Shown one piece after another: positions 10,901-20,600 of a stretch of 64,000 bases of DNA; within the stretch, counting starts at the first letter, position 1; each line of letters starts with the position of its first letter. Below the pieces are notes generated by a model that was not told the origin of the DNA, made no database searches, and worked only from the letters and a program-made list of their open reading frames with translations. Origin of the DNA: an uncultured Aquimarina sp. (GTDB taxonomy: Bacteria; Bacteroidota; Bacteroidia; Flavobacteriales; Flavobacteriaceae); the NCBI GenBank assembly GCA_947500545.1, contig CANMSO010000003.1, positions 310,001 to 374,000 on the forward strand, read 5' to 3'. The position numbers and the translations under genes were made by a program.

Positions 10901-13439
10901 TGGAATAGGAAACTATACGATTAATATTACTGAAGTAGACGCACCACAATGTACGGATATGACCAACTTCAATATTATGGGTCCTACTAACGACTTTGAG
11001 GTTATTCTAGATCCTAGAAGATTACAAGAGACTTGTGATCCGGGATCAGATGGTGCAGTTCAAGCAAGTGTTACAGGAGCCCAAGGTACAGTGAGCTATA
11101 CCATTGCTCTTAGTACTTCACCTACAGTAATAATAGAGACAAATACCGATGGGGCTTTTGATGGTCTTACCGCAGGAACATATATTGTAACAGCAACTGA
11201 TGATAACGTTACATTTACATGTCCAGATGATGATACGGTTACTATATTACCACCACCAGATGATGTTACTGTTGCTCCAATACCAAATAGTAGTGTAAGT
11301 TGTTTTGAAGCACAAGACGGAACGATTACTGTTGTTGGAGGAGGTAGTAATCCACCATTTAGATATTCGCTTAGTCTTTCAGGTACAACTGTAAGAGGAC
11401 CGCAAACATCTGATACATTTGATTTACTAGCTCCAGGAACATACACAGTCACTGTAACTGATGCACTTGGATGTACAAATACAACAAATACAACAATCGC
11501 TGAACCTTCAGAGTTAACGGTTAACTTTACCGCCACATTAATTGAGTGTGTAACGCCTCCGGTTGTACCAAGCGTAGATGTTACGGTTACAGGAACAAGT
11601 GATGTTGCTATAACAGACTTTGTTGTGCTTGATATTGGTACAGATCGATTAAACCCTACAGAGTTTGATAGAAATGCTACAGGATTGTTCACATTACCTG
11701 AAGGAGAGTACCAGTTCTATATCATTGATGCAGATGGATGTCAATCTGACCCATCTGGAGCATTACCGGTAATTCCAATACCAGATATTCAGATTACACT
11801 AGATGATAGATTTGCATTTGTAAACTGTAACGGAGGATCTAACGGAGTAATAGATGCTAGTGTTACTGGTGGTACAGGAGCGTATACATATACGTTAACT
11901 ACTGTTACCGGAACATTAACAGATGGTACTCCATTTACACCTATTGTACAATCTAATAGTGTATTTAGAGATTTGGCACCAGCAGAATATATCTATACGG
12001 TAACCACAGATAGAAGTTGTTCTGCTGAAGCACGATTCCCTATTCTTGATCCACCAGAGTTTACACCGGTGTTTACCTTTGAAGATGTATCTTGTAATGG
12101 ATTAGATGATGGTTTTATTAGAATTGATGCTAGCGGTGGTACACCACCATACTCGTTTGCTATAAATAATGAGGCATTCTTGAATGATGTGTCTGATGGT
12201 GAGATTGGTTTACACATTTTTGATGAACTTGCACCAGGAACGTATGAGGTAATTGCTCAGGATGCACTAGGATGTAGTGAAATCATGACATTTACTATTG
12301 ATCAACCAGATCAAATCATGGTTTCTCTAGATGGTGTAGTAACAAACGAAACTTGTTTTGGAGATGCTGATGGTGAAATAAGTATTATTATTACTGGTGG
12401 TACACCTCCGTATAGGACTAATATTACTAATAATGATGCCGATTTTGTAGAAGGAGTATTTACATACTCTGATCTTCCTGCAGGACAAACAACCATCTTT
12501 ATTATTGATGCTAATGATTGTAGAACAGATTTCACAGAAACGATCGAGCCGGGTGTGATCCTTAATGCAGAATTAAGTGATAGATTAGAGTGCCCTGTAA
12601 TTGATCTGGACGGAAATGTAACACAACCACCAAGATACTTTGTTGATTTTATATTAGGTGATGATTCAGTAACAACAGATATCGTGTATACGTTAACTGG
12701 AGTGAATGGGACACCAAATCCACCTAACAACTTTAACATGACGGGTATTTTTGAGGTAGCGCCAGGTGAGTACGAAGGATCAATGCTACATGCTTTAGGA
12801 TGTCCAGAAGTTGTTGGAAGAATAGTAGTAGAAGAATATACGCCTATGACCATTCCTGTGGCTGTAATGACAAACAACCCTCAGGATCCTAATGAGTATG
12901 AAATTAATGTAACAGGAGGAGAAAGACTAGATGTTTCACCATTCTATACGTTTGAAGTTGGATACATAGGATTAACCGGAAATGAGGTTCCACTAAACGA
13001 AGTAGTTTATGGTATCATAGTAGACGGAAATGTCTTTAGAATTAGACAAACAGGATTCTACGCACTTCGTGTGACTGATGCAAATGGTTGTCAGGTTATA
13101 GGAATTCAAGAATTAACCTATATCAATATTCGTATCCCGAACTACTTTACTCCTGGTACAGATAACCCTAGTACACCAGATGACGAAAGTTACTGGTACC
13201 CTAGACAGATTTTACCACCAGGAACTGTTGATGATCCGTTCTTCTTTGAGAACATGGAAGTGATGGTATTTGATAGATATGGTAGAATGTTAGCCACGTT
13301 TATTGGAGATCAAGACGGAAAAGGATGGAACGGCCTATACCAAGGAAGTGAACTTCCATCAGGAGATTATTGGTTTACTATTGTCCTTAATGATGTAGAT
13401 AATAGAGAGTTTACCGGCCACTTTACTTTATATAGATAA
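1980..13439 (+). CDS. Giant SprB-repeat surface protein, T9SS type B sorting domain
   Basis: This 3819-residue protein is predicted to be exported by Sec and then T9SS and displayed on the cell surface as a gliding or adhesion protein. A signal peptide spans about residues 20-38, ending near Phe-Ala-Gln. Next come a PA-like domain (about 185-285), a region rich in Gly/Asn/Thr, a DUF11-like Ig module (about 594-760), and an Ig-like section with a Cys-rich module (about 890-990). Tens of SprB-type repeats follow, with the pattern C-x-G-x2-DG-x-I, then GG-x-PPY, then L-x2-G-x-Y, then D-x2-GC. The last 110 residues form a CHU_C/type B sorting domain (NYFTPG, then FDRYGR, then WNG, then LPSGDYWF). 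The usual NGDG motif after FTP is replaced by a longer loop. The start lies 12 bases after the preceding stop. SprB-like function is inferred from architecture. Confidence 0.93.
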   Translation: MAMISKENVLTLVLKKGNYRQLTLVLIMFLSTVGMFAQQEFLPRQNISTRGDVLVTGNAILGLITNPTNPALGPNGAYNGGASNGGVGLETAYIDIDQDNSTFSSSSADLIDPSAQGCAEIIYAGLYWTSNYYLAREDNVDTSGFGSDDIDTSDAEDSNVILNLNNSIWAGDFALRPTELSNDNSNVKLSPASSNLVVVTNGCNITNVADVAGNIAVMNRSDGSCTDREKIVNAQNAGAVGVIIINDNGSGQHHLVTGSGTTVTIPSATLGDNDIFGNSLIDVINFETNVMNATISTTGNEQETGLPTNDVRINGTADYRNIKFGFGAPGSITYVDVQPDTAPQIIDVNGTPTSTHGGIIYDGYADTASNTTVPGQASDNVPYTCYADVTSIVQARGYGTYTVADMKATVGVTSGVSGAAGGWSLVVIYNDPSPAAENRFMTIFDGFREIQGTNTNGVDIEIAGFQTLPPNLPVNVKFGLASLEGDLGISGDRLGILEPAELGNTPYDNNDFTTLSNGANGATNFFNSSISIEDAITTTRLPNSTNTLGFDLDFWTLGNAAKDLLANNQSETVFRLRTTQDTYQAFMTLFSVEEIVPELRLLKEVYDPGDLTTVINNQSVELGDQLVYRLRIENIGNEDYRDNVIITDILPANVDLLSIDGIDIQANPSGNLVTIPTITYSVTTAPGGEQTIGFEIPPNLLTHSTDTTPGTGELQIDFTVQLVSDCASLRDACSNEINNIANASYVGVLSNEPGFNISSSELIAPCDNTDGLATNFLANVPACNNDVSFCGGTLQLVAGAGYDQYTWSGPNGFSAVTNVNFVDVPSGTSGVYTVVKDDLTPDSSGALCMTLTEEFDVTDFTTIAHPLQDDAAAEDFITYFDSTSGGCNVPLAKISLCGDDSYTVESGFITGNLISITWEELTNNTCFDRDDNCPAVTGGCDAAANWTDISPAPLTTSLEFDTAGEYRMIVEFDGGCSQVFYFDINKNDYQPEVDIVDMECLNDGSVQVNNIPVTTLRFLIRDQSLPAPTLPGDIGLFTNDDGSFVIPFNVNPFNFTVYAVDTAFPNCVYRRDGTVRSFNPVFGPPVITAPECTNNDNLNGLGSISIDVTGGIPQYEYRIIGGPNNIDIVTGNEAISNGDYTFNDLEPGTYTLQVVSNRNPDPECFAEFTGLVVPEAPTFTARVDLIAPATCTEGAIVEVVVTAGSGGPYEFADSTGVFNSPLAGDPQDRFRFTLPTTAVPSDVFTFRVNDASTALACIISADITGIEAYVPIEIQRVTPTDPLCPLDNGRIRVELTAASAVAGRTFTYELLDNTNTPIPSQTDTNSLIDFTFANVPVGTGYTVRVTHNNTTDPAGSPICPVEDGTYDIEAPDAVEFDIDRTRDLSCITGSEDAQVTIDNFRGGSTTNYEYSLNPTGTFTAITGSSVVIDVSAAQTGFTVYVREVGVTGCAVSNSVDIPALVEVTDLTFSTPGASNCTTQTFNVTVQAEPVGPTYTYAVTPAPISGNANTGVFRLRRGTIYTFTATNTTNQCFRSEAFDEDTIPQIRIIDATGNPESCEGEDDGTISFTIENSTNFEYEVRGPAPSNALVTDGTSTTATVTIQSPAVSLEPGTYTIEVTDTSLTPASANCSDDITVVIGEKTPVTFTINDVVQDCGNNLNEVSISNPGGGNGPGYTYTLTHPTNGTFGPVASNVVISNVPNGGAVPYVVEVFDTDGCSETQDLLIEALTPLGATLTAASDVCLDDSAISFEIDIDATNTGEPPYTYTVSRDGTQVQGATTVAGPVPVPNFTTNTFTQDGVYEIVITDSEGCTITLTETVEPAVSIVARRVNDLRCDPVTSALLQAEIELTISNGYTDYTVTWENTTNTTSGTVTGSPGAGPVFTHLTSDVGDFIFTVTDDRGCTDTSTAEVTSNNNPPTVTAPDITVDCNGDDGIIRITATGADPGGYEINFAGTGFQPMPPSGTIEFVRGQGNYTFEFRDSRNCPYTGFDVDVLEPAVITAGSVKTDITCDDTNTTGSGETLGTITLTMSGGTIDPPGTLGDASEYTYQVSLNGTVDATIIPQFNATVPALGLDQVLFDGLDFGFYEILITDDKGCTTTVTETVAAGPRVTFNTTAVGATCPLGYSLIVNITGGSTTAPGFNLDLRIEGAAAPIVNIDLGDVAGVPVTTYTEPGLDFQVTYVVTVTDRNTGCRFRDSFTQPGPSSPMITAVVPGDITCNETPALSDGTFTFTVAGYDPVAGQTLDWEVLDQFDQTNVIATGTTPVLATDPETFGPLGALPDGRYTLRVTENLGAACPSNLFDFEIDTPDPLVTTGNNPDMPDCETTTTVAVTTTGGTLTGGTVTPGDGYTYQIVERGDPENAAAWTTLPIPVTGNPNTVLIDTDTDSDGITDQLLWDILTRDDNANCVHRLPIDVNVIPGPTLTTPTIVDNPCDIDDFVFTVTATATAFGPGGTLSYGIDDGVNPVNFVTDGLSHEFMVDAPGTYTVIVRDANGCTDTDLITILPPLEIEAIFTTPPTCTDPNGTITTSIVAPGTLAGATPPRYELFDISGAVPVSITFNDSGVFPGVTAGEYEIVLTDFDRNPPTGCTFSTQVSLDAPTPPVINGLVGATDMTCNGDSPGTGSIEITLDATGPIDPDATYQYEITTNAATLGTNPRQDSPIFNGLTPNTYFVRVWATIVNGSGPSAITIECFDDEDFIIGEPAPVIGTASVVQYACDPSTRDEVFPVITIEVSGGTGPYTISYTRPAPLTPVVDEVVVDADLGTPGIQHEVVATVAGNYNFTIEDSNNCTGTTIPDPVVVNPFQIMTMAEVTQATSATCVSPEIVTVTVTGGSGTYIFQRVDNTGTPIETQGPIASTTANFTLTGGAANDGFSFVVIDDVTNCSIPATYTIPEFDFLEIRAEEASRETCFGQEDGRVRLFVLGYSGTFNYTIVDASNTTVYDSAIAGFPETTPDTDITTEDEFVLPQASEPGLGIGNYTINITEVDAPQCTDMTNFNIMGPTNDFEVILDPRRLQETCDPGSDGAVQASVTGAQGTVSYTIALSTSPTVIIETNTDGAFDGLTAGTYIVTATDDNVTFTCPDDDTVTILPPPDDVTVAPIPNSSVSCFEAQDGTITVVGGGSNPPFRYSLSLSGTTVRGPQTSDTFDLLAPGTYTVTVTDALGCTNTTNTTIAEPSELTVNFTATLIECVTPPVVPSVDVTVTGTSDVAITDFVVLDIGTDRLNPTEFDRNATGLFTLPEGEYQFYIIDADGCQSDPSGALPVIPIPDIQITLDDRFAFVNCNGGSNGVIDASVTGGTGAYTYTLTTVTGTLTDGTPFTPIVQSNSVFRDLAPAEYIYTVTTDRSCSAEARFPILDPPEFTPVFTFEDVSCNGLDDGFIRIDASGGTPPYSFAINNEAFLNDVSDGEIGLHIFDELAPGTYEVIAQDALGCSEIMTFTIDQPDQIMVSLDGVVTNETCFGDADGEISIIITGGTPPYRTNITNNDADFVEGVFTYSDLPAGQTTIFIIDANDCRTDFTETIEPGVILNAELSDRLECPVIDLDGNVTQPPRYFVDFILGDDSVTTDIVYTLTGVNGTPNPPNNFNMTGIFEVAPGEYEGSMLHALGCPEVVGRIVVEEYTPMTIPVAVMTNNPQDPNEYEINVTGGERLDVSPFYTFEVGYIGLTGNEVPLNEVVYGIIVDGNVFRIRQTGFYALRVTDANGCQVIGIQELTYINIRIPNYFTPGTDNPSTPDDESYWYPRQILPPGTVDDPFFFENMEVMVFDRYGRMLATFIGDQDGKGWNGLYQGSELPSGDYWFTIVLNDVDNREFTGHFTLYR

Positions 13440-13530
13440 TATATAGAGGCTTAGAGAGTTATAAAACAATATAGAAAAGCCAAATGACAATACTAAAGAA
13501 AAGTCAATGGTCTGTAATTATAAATGTTAG

Positions 13531-14487
13531 ATGAAGAAGTATATTGTAATATTTAGTCTATTTGTAAGTTATTGCACCTTTGCGCAGGAGTTTTTTGCTC
13601 CTGTACAAAACCAGTACATTGCAGATAACCCATATTTAATATCCTCTGCGTATGCAGGTATTGGGGATTGTTGGCAGATCAGAGCTTCAGGTTTTGAACA
13701 ATGGGTAAGCATTGAAGATGCCCCGGGAACCCAATCATTATCCATAGACGGTAGAATATCTGATCGTTCTGGGGTAGGAGCAATTTTGTTTAATGATCAA
13801 AATGGTTTTACTACGCAGAAAGGGATTCAGCTTTCCTTTGCGCATCATTTAACATTGAGTGAGTATAACAACCAATATTTGTCTTTTGGTATAAGTTATA
13901 AGTTTACTCAGTTTGGTATTGATACGTCAGAATTTAATAATGGAGATCCTGATAACCCAATTATTCCATCATTAGCAGATGTAAGTGTTAACGATTCTAA
14001 CTTCGATATTGCTTTATTATACCGTTTAGGAAGATTCTTCTTAAGTGCTAATGCAGTAAACTTGTTACAGAAACAAATAGATGATTTTAACCCTACAGAA
14101 CCTTCTCAGATACAGAATTATTATTTGTATACAGGATATACGTTCTATCATAGGTTTAGTGATGTTGAGGTAGAACCTTCTGTTTTATACCAAAACTTTT
14201 CTGGTGATGGTCGCTCTACAGCAGATATAAACCTTAAGGTTAGAAAAATGCATAGAGGAGATTATTATTGGGCAGGAATCAGTTTAAGATCACTAGTTGA
14301 TCAGGATTTTAAACCGCTGTCAATATCACCAATGATCGGAATAAAAAAATCTAACTTTTATATAGCTTATGGCTATCAGGTAAATGTAAATGAAGTCCTT
14401 CAGCCAACCACATCGGCAGGGTCTCATATGATTACATTAGGACTCGACTTTGGCTGTAGGCAAAGTAAGTGTGGATGTACATACTAG
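13531..14487 (+). CDS. PorP/SprF family T9SS outer-membrane protein
   Basis: This 318-residue protein has a signal peptide (about residues 1-18, ending FAQ) and the PorP/SprF opening: FFAPVQNQY, then NPYLISSAYAG. The rest is alternating beta-strands typical of an outer-membrane barrel, and the C-terminus is Cys-rich. Family members sit beside genes for type B T9SS substrates; in Flavobacterium johnsoniae, SprF is needed to secrete SprB. Its place 91 bases after the type B giant and before the type A paralogue suggests it serves the upstream giant. A strong terminator follows the gene. Confidence 0.93.
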   Translation: MKKYIVIFSLFVSYCTFAQEFFAPVQNQYIADNPYLISSAYAGIGDCWQIRASGFEQWVSIEDAPGTQSLSIDGRISDRSGVGAILFNDQNGFTTQKGIQLSFAHHLTLSEYNNQYLSFGISYKFTQFGIDTSEFNNGDPDNPIIPSLADVSVNDSNFDIALLYRLGRFFLSANAVNLLQKQIDDFNPTEPSQIQNYYLYTGYTFYHRFSDVEVEPSVLYQNFSGDGRSTADINLKVRKMHRGDYYWAGISLRSLVDQDFKPLSISPMIGIKKSNFYIAYGYQVNVNEVLQPTTSAGSHMITLGLDFGCRQSKCGCTY

Positions 14488-14502
14488 AAAATTAATAACA
14501 TA

Positions 14503-14534
14503 AAAAACCACTCGGTAGTATGAGTGGTTTTTTT
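14503..14534 (+). terminator. Rho-independent terminator after the PorP/SprF gene
   Basis: AAACCACTC (14505-14513) pairs with GAGTGGTTT (14522-14530) around an 8-base loop and is followed by a T run. It lies 15 bases after the stop codon and separates this unit from the second giant gene. Confidence 0.85.
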
Positions 14535-14635
14535 ATGAAAAAGAAATATCTTTACGGGCTTTTATTTTTTTGAAACAAAAAATATGTAGAGTATATCAAA
14601 TCAATCACATTCATCATCATCAAAAAACGAAATCA

Positions 14636-17600
14636 ATGAAAAAACAATTACTAAGCAGGCTTATATTGTTAAGCCTATTTTTTATCGGAATTACAAATGT
14701 AATTGCTCAACAAGAATTTAAACCAAGACAGAATATCTCTACCAAAGGGGATGTACTTCTAATAGGTAATACTATACTTGGATTAACGAGCAACCCACCA
14801 AATAATCCATATAATACCACCGGTACTAATAATGGTGGATCTGGCTTTGAAACTTCTTATATAGATATCGATGGAGATAATACTACGTTTAGCTCAAGTA
14901 GTGCCGATTTAGATGATCCGAATGCGGGTTGTACAGAAATTTTATATGCCGGGTTATACTGGACCGCGAATTACTATCTGGCTAGGGAAAATGATCCTGA
15001 TACATCATCATTTGGTCCAGGTGAGATTTCTAGTAACGATGCATTAGCTTCAAACACCATATTAAATATTAACAATGGTGAATGGGCAGGTGATTTTGCA
15101 ATTAGGCCAACAGAATTAGACAATGATAATTCAGATGTTAAACTTAGCCCAGCTTCTTCAAATCTAGTGGTGGCTGATGGTTGTAGTATTGTAAATGCAT
15201 CAGAATTAGTTGGAAACATTGCTGTTATGAGTACAGGCGGAGCTTGTACCGATAGAGAAAAAATAGTAAATGCACAAAACGCTGGAGCAATTGGTGCTAT
15301 TATAGTAAATAGTAACGCCAATCATCATCAAATTACGGGGGCCGGTACACTTGTAACAATTCCTTCGGGAACTATTGGAAATAATGATATAGCAGGTTTA
15401 AGTCTTATAGATGTAATTGATGCCGCAACCAATGTAATAAATGCTACAATATCTACCACTGGTAACGAGGTTTTAACCGGTTTACCAATTACAGATGTGA
15501 GAAGTACGGGTACCGCTGACTATAGAAACATACAATTAGGATTTGGTGCTCCTGGAGCAGTTACATATACTACTGTACAACCACAAACAACCGCACAAGT
15601 AATAGATGTAAATGGTGTGCCTACTACAACAAATAGTGGGATTTTGTATGATGGGTATCTTAATACGGTAAGCAATCCCGGAACGGAAGCGAGTGATAAT
15701 GTTCCTTATAGTTGTTATGCAGATGTTACTAGTATTGTGCAAGCCAATGGTTATGGAACTTATACCGTTGCAAATATGAAAGCTACCCTAGGGATAACTT
15801 CTGGTGTTTCAGGAGCAGCAGGGGGATGGTCTTTACTAGTTATTTATAAAGATCCAGGAGCTTCTGCGACAAACAGGTTTATCTCTGTTTCTGATGGGTT
15901 TAGAGAAATACTTGGTGGAGCAAGTCCATCTAGTGTAGATTTACCAATTTCTGGATTTACAACGCTTCCTGCTCCAAACCCAGTAAGGGTAAAATTTGGG
16001 ATAAGTTCTTTAGAGGGTGATAATGGCATTTCTGGCGATAATTTACAGATACGAAACACATCTGATTTCTATGTCGATATTTTTAATGCAGCCAACCCAC
16101 AAAACAACTTTTTTAATAGCTCAATATCTGTAGATGGGCAGATAACGACAAATCGTAATCCTGCTTCTTTAAATACACTTGGCTATGATACTGACCTTTT
16201 TGAATTACCAAATGATGCAAAAGATCTCATTGCAAATGGCGATACGAGTGCAGATTTTCGTTTAGAAACGAATGGGGATAGCTATCAGGCCTTTATGACC
16301 GTTTTTTCTATCGAAGATATTAGCTCTGAGCTCACGATGGTTAAAAATGTTCTTGATAATAATTTAGTTAATATTACAGGAGGTACGGTAGAATTTGGCG
16401 ATCAGATTTTCTATGAAATTTCTGCGGAAAACACGGGTAATGACGACCTAACTAATGTAACTATTACGGATGCATTGTCAGATAATGTAGATTTTGTACC
16501 TAGTTCTATAACTGCTCCGGTCGGAGTCACATTTGACTATAACGATAATACCAGAACAGTAACATTCAATATACCAGATAACTTGGTCGAACAATCAGAT
16601 GATCCAATTACAATGCGATATGGTATACAAGTTGTTACCAATTGTGAATCATTAAGAGACGCATGTTCTGATGAAGTCTCCAATACTGCCACCTCAAACT
16701 ATACAGGAATAGTTTCTGGGATTACTTCATCAGGCAATAGTAGTAGCACGATAGATGCCTGTGGAAATACAGATGGATTGGAAACAAGTTTTTCGATCAA
16801 TTTTACAGCATGTAGTAGTGATATTAGTTTTTGTGGAGGATCATTACAATTAGTTGCAGGAACGGGTTATGATCAATATGTATGGTCAGGCCCAAATGGT
16901 TTTTCTACAACAACGACTGTAAACTTTGTGGATGTTCCATCTGCTGTTTCAGGAGTGTATTCTGTTGTTAAAAACGACACCAATCCCGCTGATGGAACTT
17001 GTGTATCATTAACAGAAGAATTTAATGTTACCAGTTTTTCAGATCTGGCACATCCCTTACAGGATAATGCGGTTGAAAATGAAGTAGAATATTTTGATTT
17101 CTCAAACGGAGGCTGTGGTGTGCCTTTGGCGCAAATAAGCTTGTGTGGAGACCAAACCTATATTGTTGATTCTGGTTTTGTTGCCGCCAACCTTGTTAGC
17201 ATTACCTGGGAAGAACTGACCGCTTCAGCCTGTTTTGATCGAACTGATAACTGCCCTGCTGTCGCAGGAGGTTGTGATGTAATAGCAAATTGGACTGACA
17301 TCTCTCCAGCGCCATTAACTACAAGTCTAGAATTAAGTGATGCAGGAGAATATAGAATGGTAGTTGAGTTTGATGGCGGTTGTACACAAGTGTTCTATTT
17401 TGACATAAACAAAAATGACTATCAACCACAGGTAGATATAGTTGACATGCAATGCAGCAACATCGGAACTGTTCAAGTAAACAATATCCCACCAAGTGGT
17501 GCTTTTAGATTTTTGATTAGTGATAGTGCCGCCGCTGCACCAACATTACCAGCAGATATAGGGCTATTTACGAATGCTGAAGGGTTTTTTGAGATACCTT

Positions 17601-20600
17601 TTCAAGTAAACCCATTTAATTTTACGGTTTATGCTGTAGATACGACGCTTCCAAATTGTGTTTATCAAATCACTAGTACTGTGCAGTCGTTTGATCCTCA
17701 GGTTAACATATCTGTAAACCATCCTGAATGTGCAAACAATGATAATGGAAATGGTCTAGGAAGCATTATGATAGAAGTTATTGGGGGAACACCAACATAT
17801 GAGTATCGTATACTTGGGGGGCCTAACAATATTGATGTCGTAACTGGCAATGAAGCTGCGACTAACGGTGATTATACATTTAATGATCTAGAACCAGGAA
17901 ACTATACTATACAAGTGGTTTCTAATCGTAATCCCGATCCAGAATGTTTCCAGGAATTTGCAAATGTAGTTATTGATCCGGCACCAGAATTTACAGCAAT
18001 TGCAAATCTAATTTCACCAGCAACTTGTGATACGGGCGCTGTGGTAGAAGTTGTTGTTACTGCTGGTTCTGGCGGGCCATATGAATATGCTGATCAAGGA
18101 GGTGTTTTCAGTACAGATAATAGATTTACACTCCCTACAACAGCACTTCCAACAGATACATTCACATTTCAGGTTGCAGATACAAGCACAATTATGGCAT
18201 GTGTTATTGAAGCTGATATAACCGCAATAGCTGCTTATGTGCCTATTGAGATAGAAACAGCTGTACCTACTAATCCCGTTTGCCCTACAGATGGAGGAAG
18301 TATTGCCGTAGCAGTTACAGCTAATTCTGCAATAGCCGGTAGAACATTTACTTTTGACTTATTAGACAATTTAGGAGGAGTAGTACAAACAAATACAACA
18401 AGCAGTCTTGATTTCAATTTTACTAATATCCCGGTAGGTACTGGATATAAGGTAAGAGTTTCACATAATAACACCACAGACCCTACAGGAATCACAATTT
18501 GTCCTAAAGAAACATCAACTTTTGACATTACAGCACCAGGAGAAGTATCTTTTGATGCCAATGTAACAAGAGAGTTGAGTTGTTCTCTTGGAAATGAAGC
18601 CGCTCAGATCACCATAAATAACTTTACTGGTGGTGGCGGAGGCTATGAATGGGCAATAGATGCTGCAGGACCTTTTACCCCGGTTTCAGGAGGATCGGCC
18701 GTTATTGAAGTGGCAACTGCTCAAGCTAATTTTGCAATATACGTCAGAGGTCCTAATACGCCTGATTGCCCTGTCGCTTCAACAGTAAGTATAGCTCCAA
18801 TAGAAACGGTAGACAATCTAGTGTTTACAGAAGGAACGTCAAGTTGTACAAATCAGACAATAGAGATCACAGTAGCAGCAGAACCAGCAGGACCAACATA
18901 TACTTATAGCGCAACACCTGCGCCAATTACAGGAGATGGGGTTACAGGGGTATTTACATTAGAAACGGGTATAAATTATACGTTTACAACCACTAGAAGT
19001 GATAATGAGTGTACATATACCGAATCATTTTTGGCTAATCCTATAAGCCCATTAGAAATAACGAATGTTGTTACAACAGAAAATATTACCTGTAATGGAA
19101 GTAACGATGGGGTAATCCAGTTTTCTGTAAACTCTAGTGATTTTGACTATGAAATTACAGATGTTACAGGAACACCTGTGACCAATGGAACATCTACGGT
19201 AAATACCGTTTCAGTAGGTGGCCTGGGTGCAGGAGATTACATTATTAACGCATCCGATGTAAATTTGGATTGTCCTGCAACAGCTCAGTTTTCTGTTAGC
19301 GAACCGGCTCCTTTACAAACACAGGTTGATGTAACACAACCAACGATCAACACCGCAGGAAGTATTATTGTTAATACTACCGGAGGAACATCTCCTTATG
19401 AATATTCATCAGATGGAGGTAATACTTTTGTAGCGTCTAATACTTTTGAAAACCTATCTGAAGGAGAGTATTATATATCTGTACGGGATAGCAAAGAGTG
19501 TATTGTTGTTACACAAGGAATTATTATTGATACATCGCCTGGTGAGCTTTCTGTAGAGTTGATTTTAGATAACGCTTTCATTTCTTGTTTTGGAGAAAAT
19601 GATGCTTCTATTAACTCTATAGTAACAGGGGGTTCAGGAAGTTATACATATACCTTAACAGGAACAGACTATCTAGGTGGATCAATAAATACTAGTCCTC
19701 AATCAGATGGTTCGTTCAGTAATTTAGCTGCTGGTGATTATACATATCTTGTAGATAGTCCAAACAATGGGTCTCAGTCAGTACCATTTTCCATCGCGCA
19801 GCCACAAGAACTTTTTGTGACTTTTGAATCAACCGATATCAATTGTAACGGAGACGACAACGGAACGATTATAATTACTGCAGATGGAGGAACACTTCCT
19901 TATGAATATACTATTAGTTCTGCAAATGGTATAGTAAACTCAACTTCTTCTCAAGGAGTTTTTGAAAACTTAGCACCGGGAACCTATAGTACAGTTACTA
20001 CAGATGCCAATGGGTGCACCCAGGAAACAGTTGTTGAAATTGCAGAGCCTGATGTTTTACAAGCTTCAATTTTCGCAATGACTTCAGAAACTTGTTTGGG
20101 AGATAGTGATGGCACAGTAACAATTCAAGTTGAAGGCGGAACACCACCGTATGCTACCAATATCACGAATAATGATGCTGATTTTGTTGAAGATAAATTT
20201 ACATATGATACACTTCCTTCAGGAACAACCACAATTTTTGTTAGAGATTCAAATAATTGTAGGTTAGCACTATCAGTAGATATTCTCGAGGGAACCTCAC
20301 TAGATGCCACCTTAAGTGAACGAATGGATTGCCCCGTAATTGATGCTAATACAGGAGCAATTACTCAACCACCAGTATACTATGTTGATTTTGTGTTAGG
20401 AGACAATTCTACAACTACAGATATTATATACACACTAGAGGAAATAACCGGAAACACTACTATTGGAACGCTTTCTAATACAACAGGAGAATTTATTGTT
20501 GAACCAGGAACGTATGAAGCCATTCTGCAGCACGTTTCGGGTTGTGCTATTGTAGTAGGTACAATTACTATTGCAGAATATCGAACAATGGAAATTTCTA

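Noticed and set aside
9203..11692. Reverse-strand frames up to 198 codons inside the first giant gene
   Set aside because: They are Val/Ser/Gly-rich shadows of the repetitive Thr-rich coding frame.
14570..14635. TTG start for the second giant protein
   Set aside because: It would place 22 polar residues before a signal peptide; the ATG at 14636 gives a normal Sec signal.
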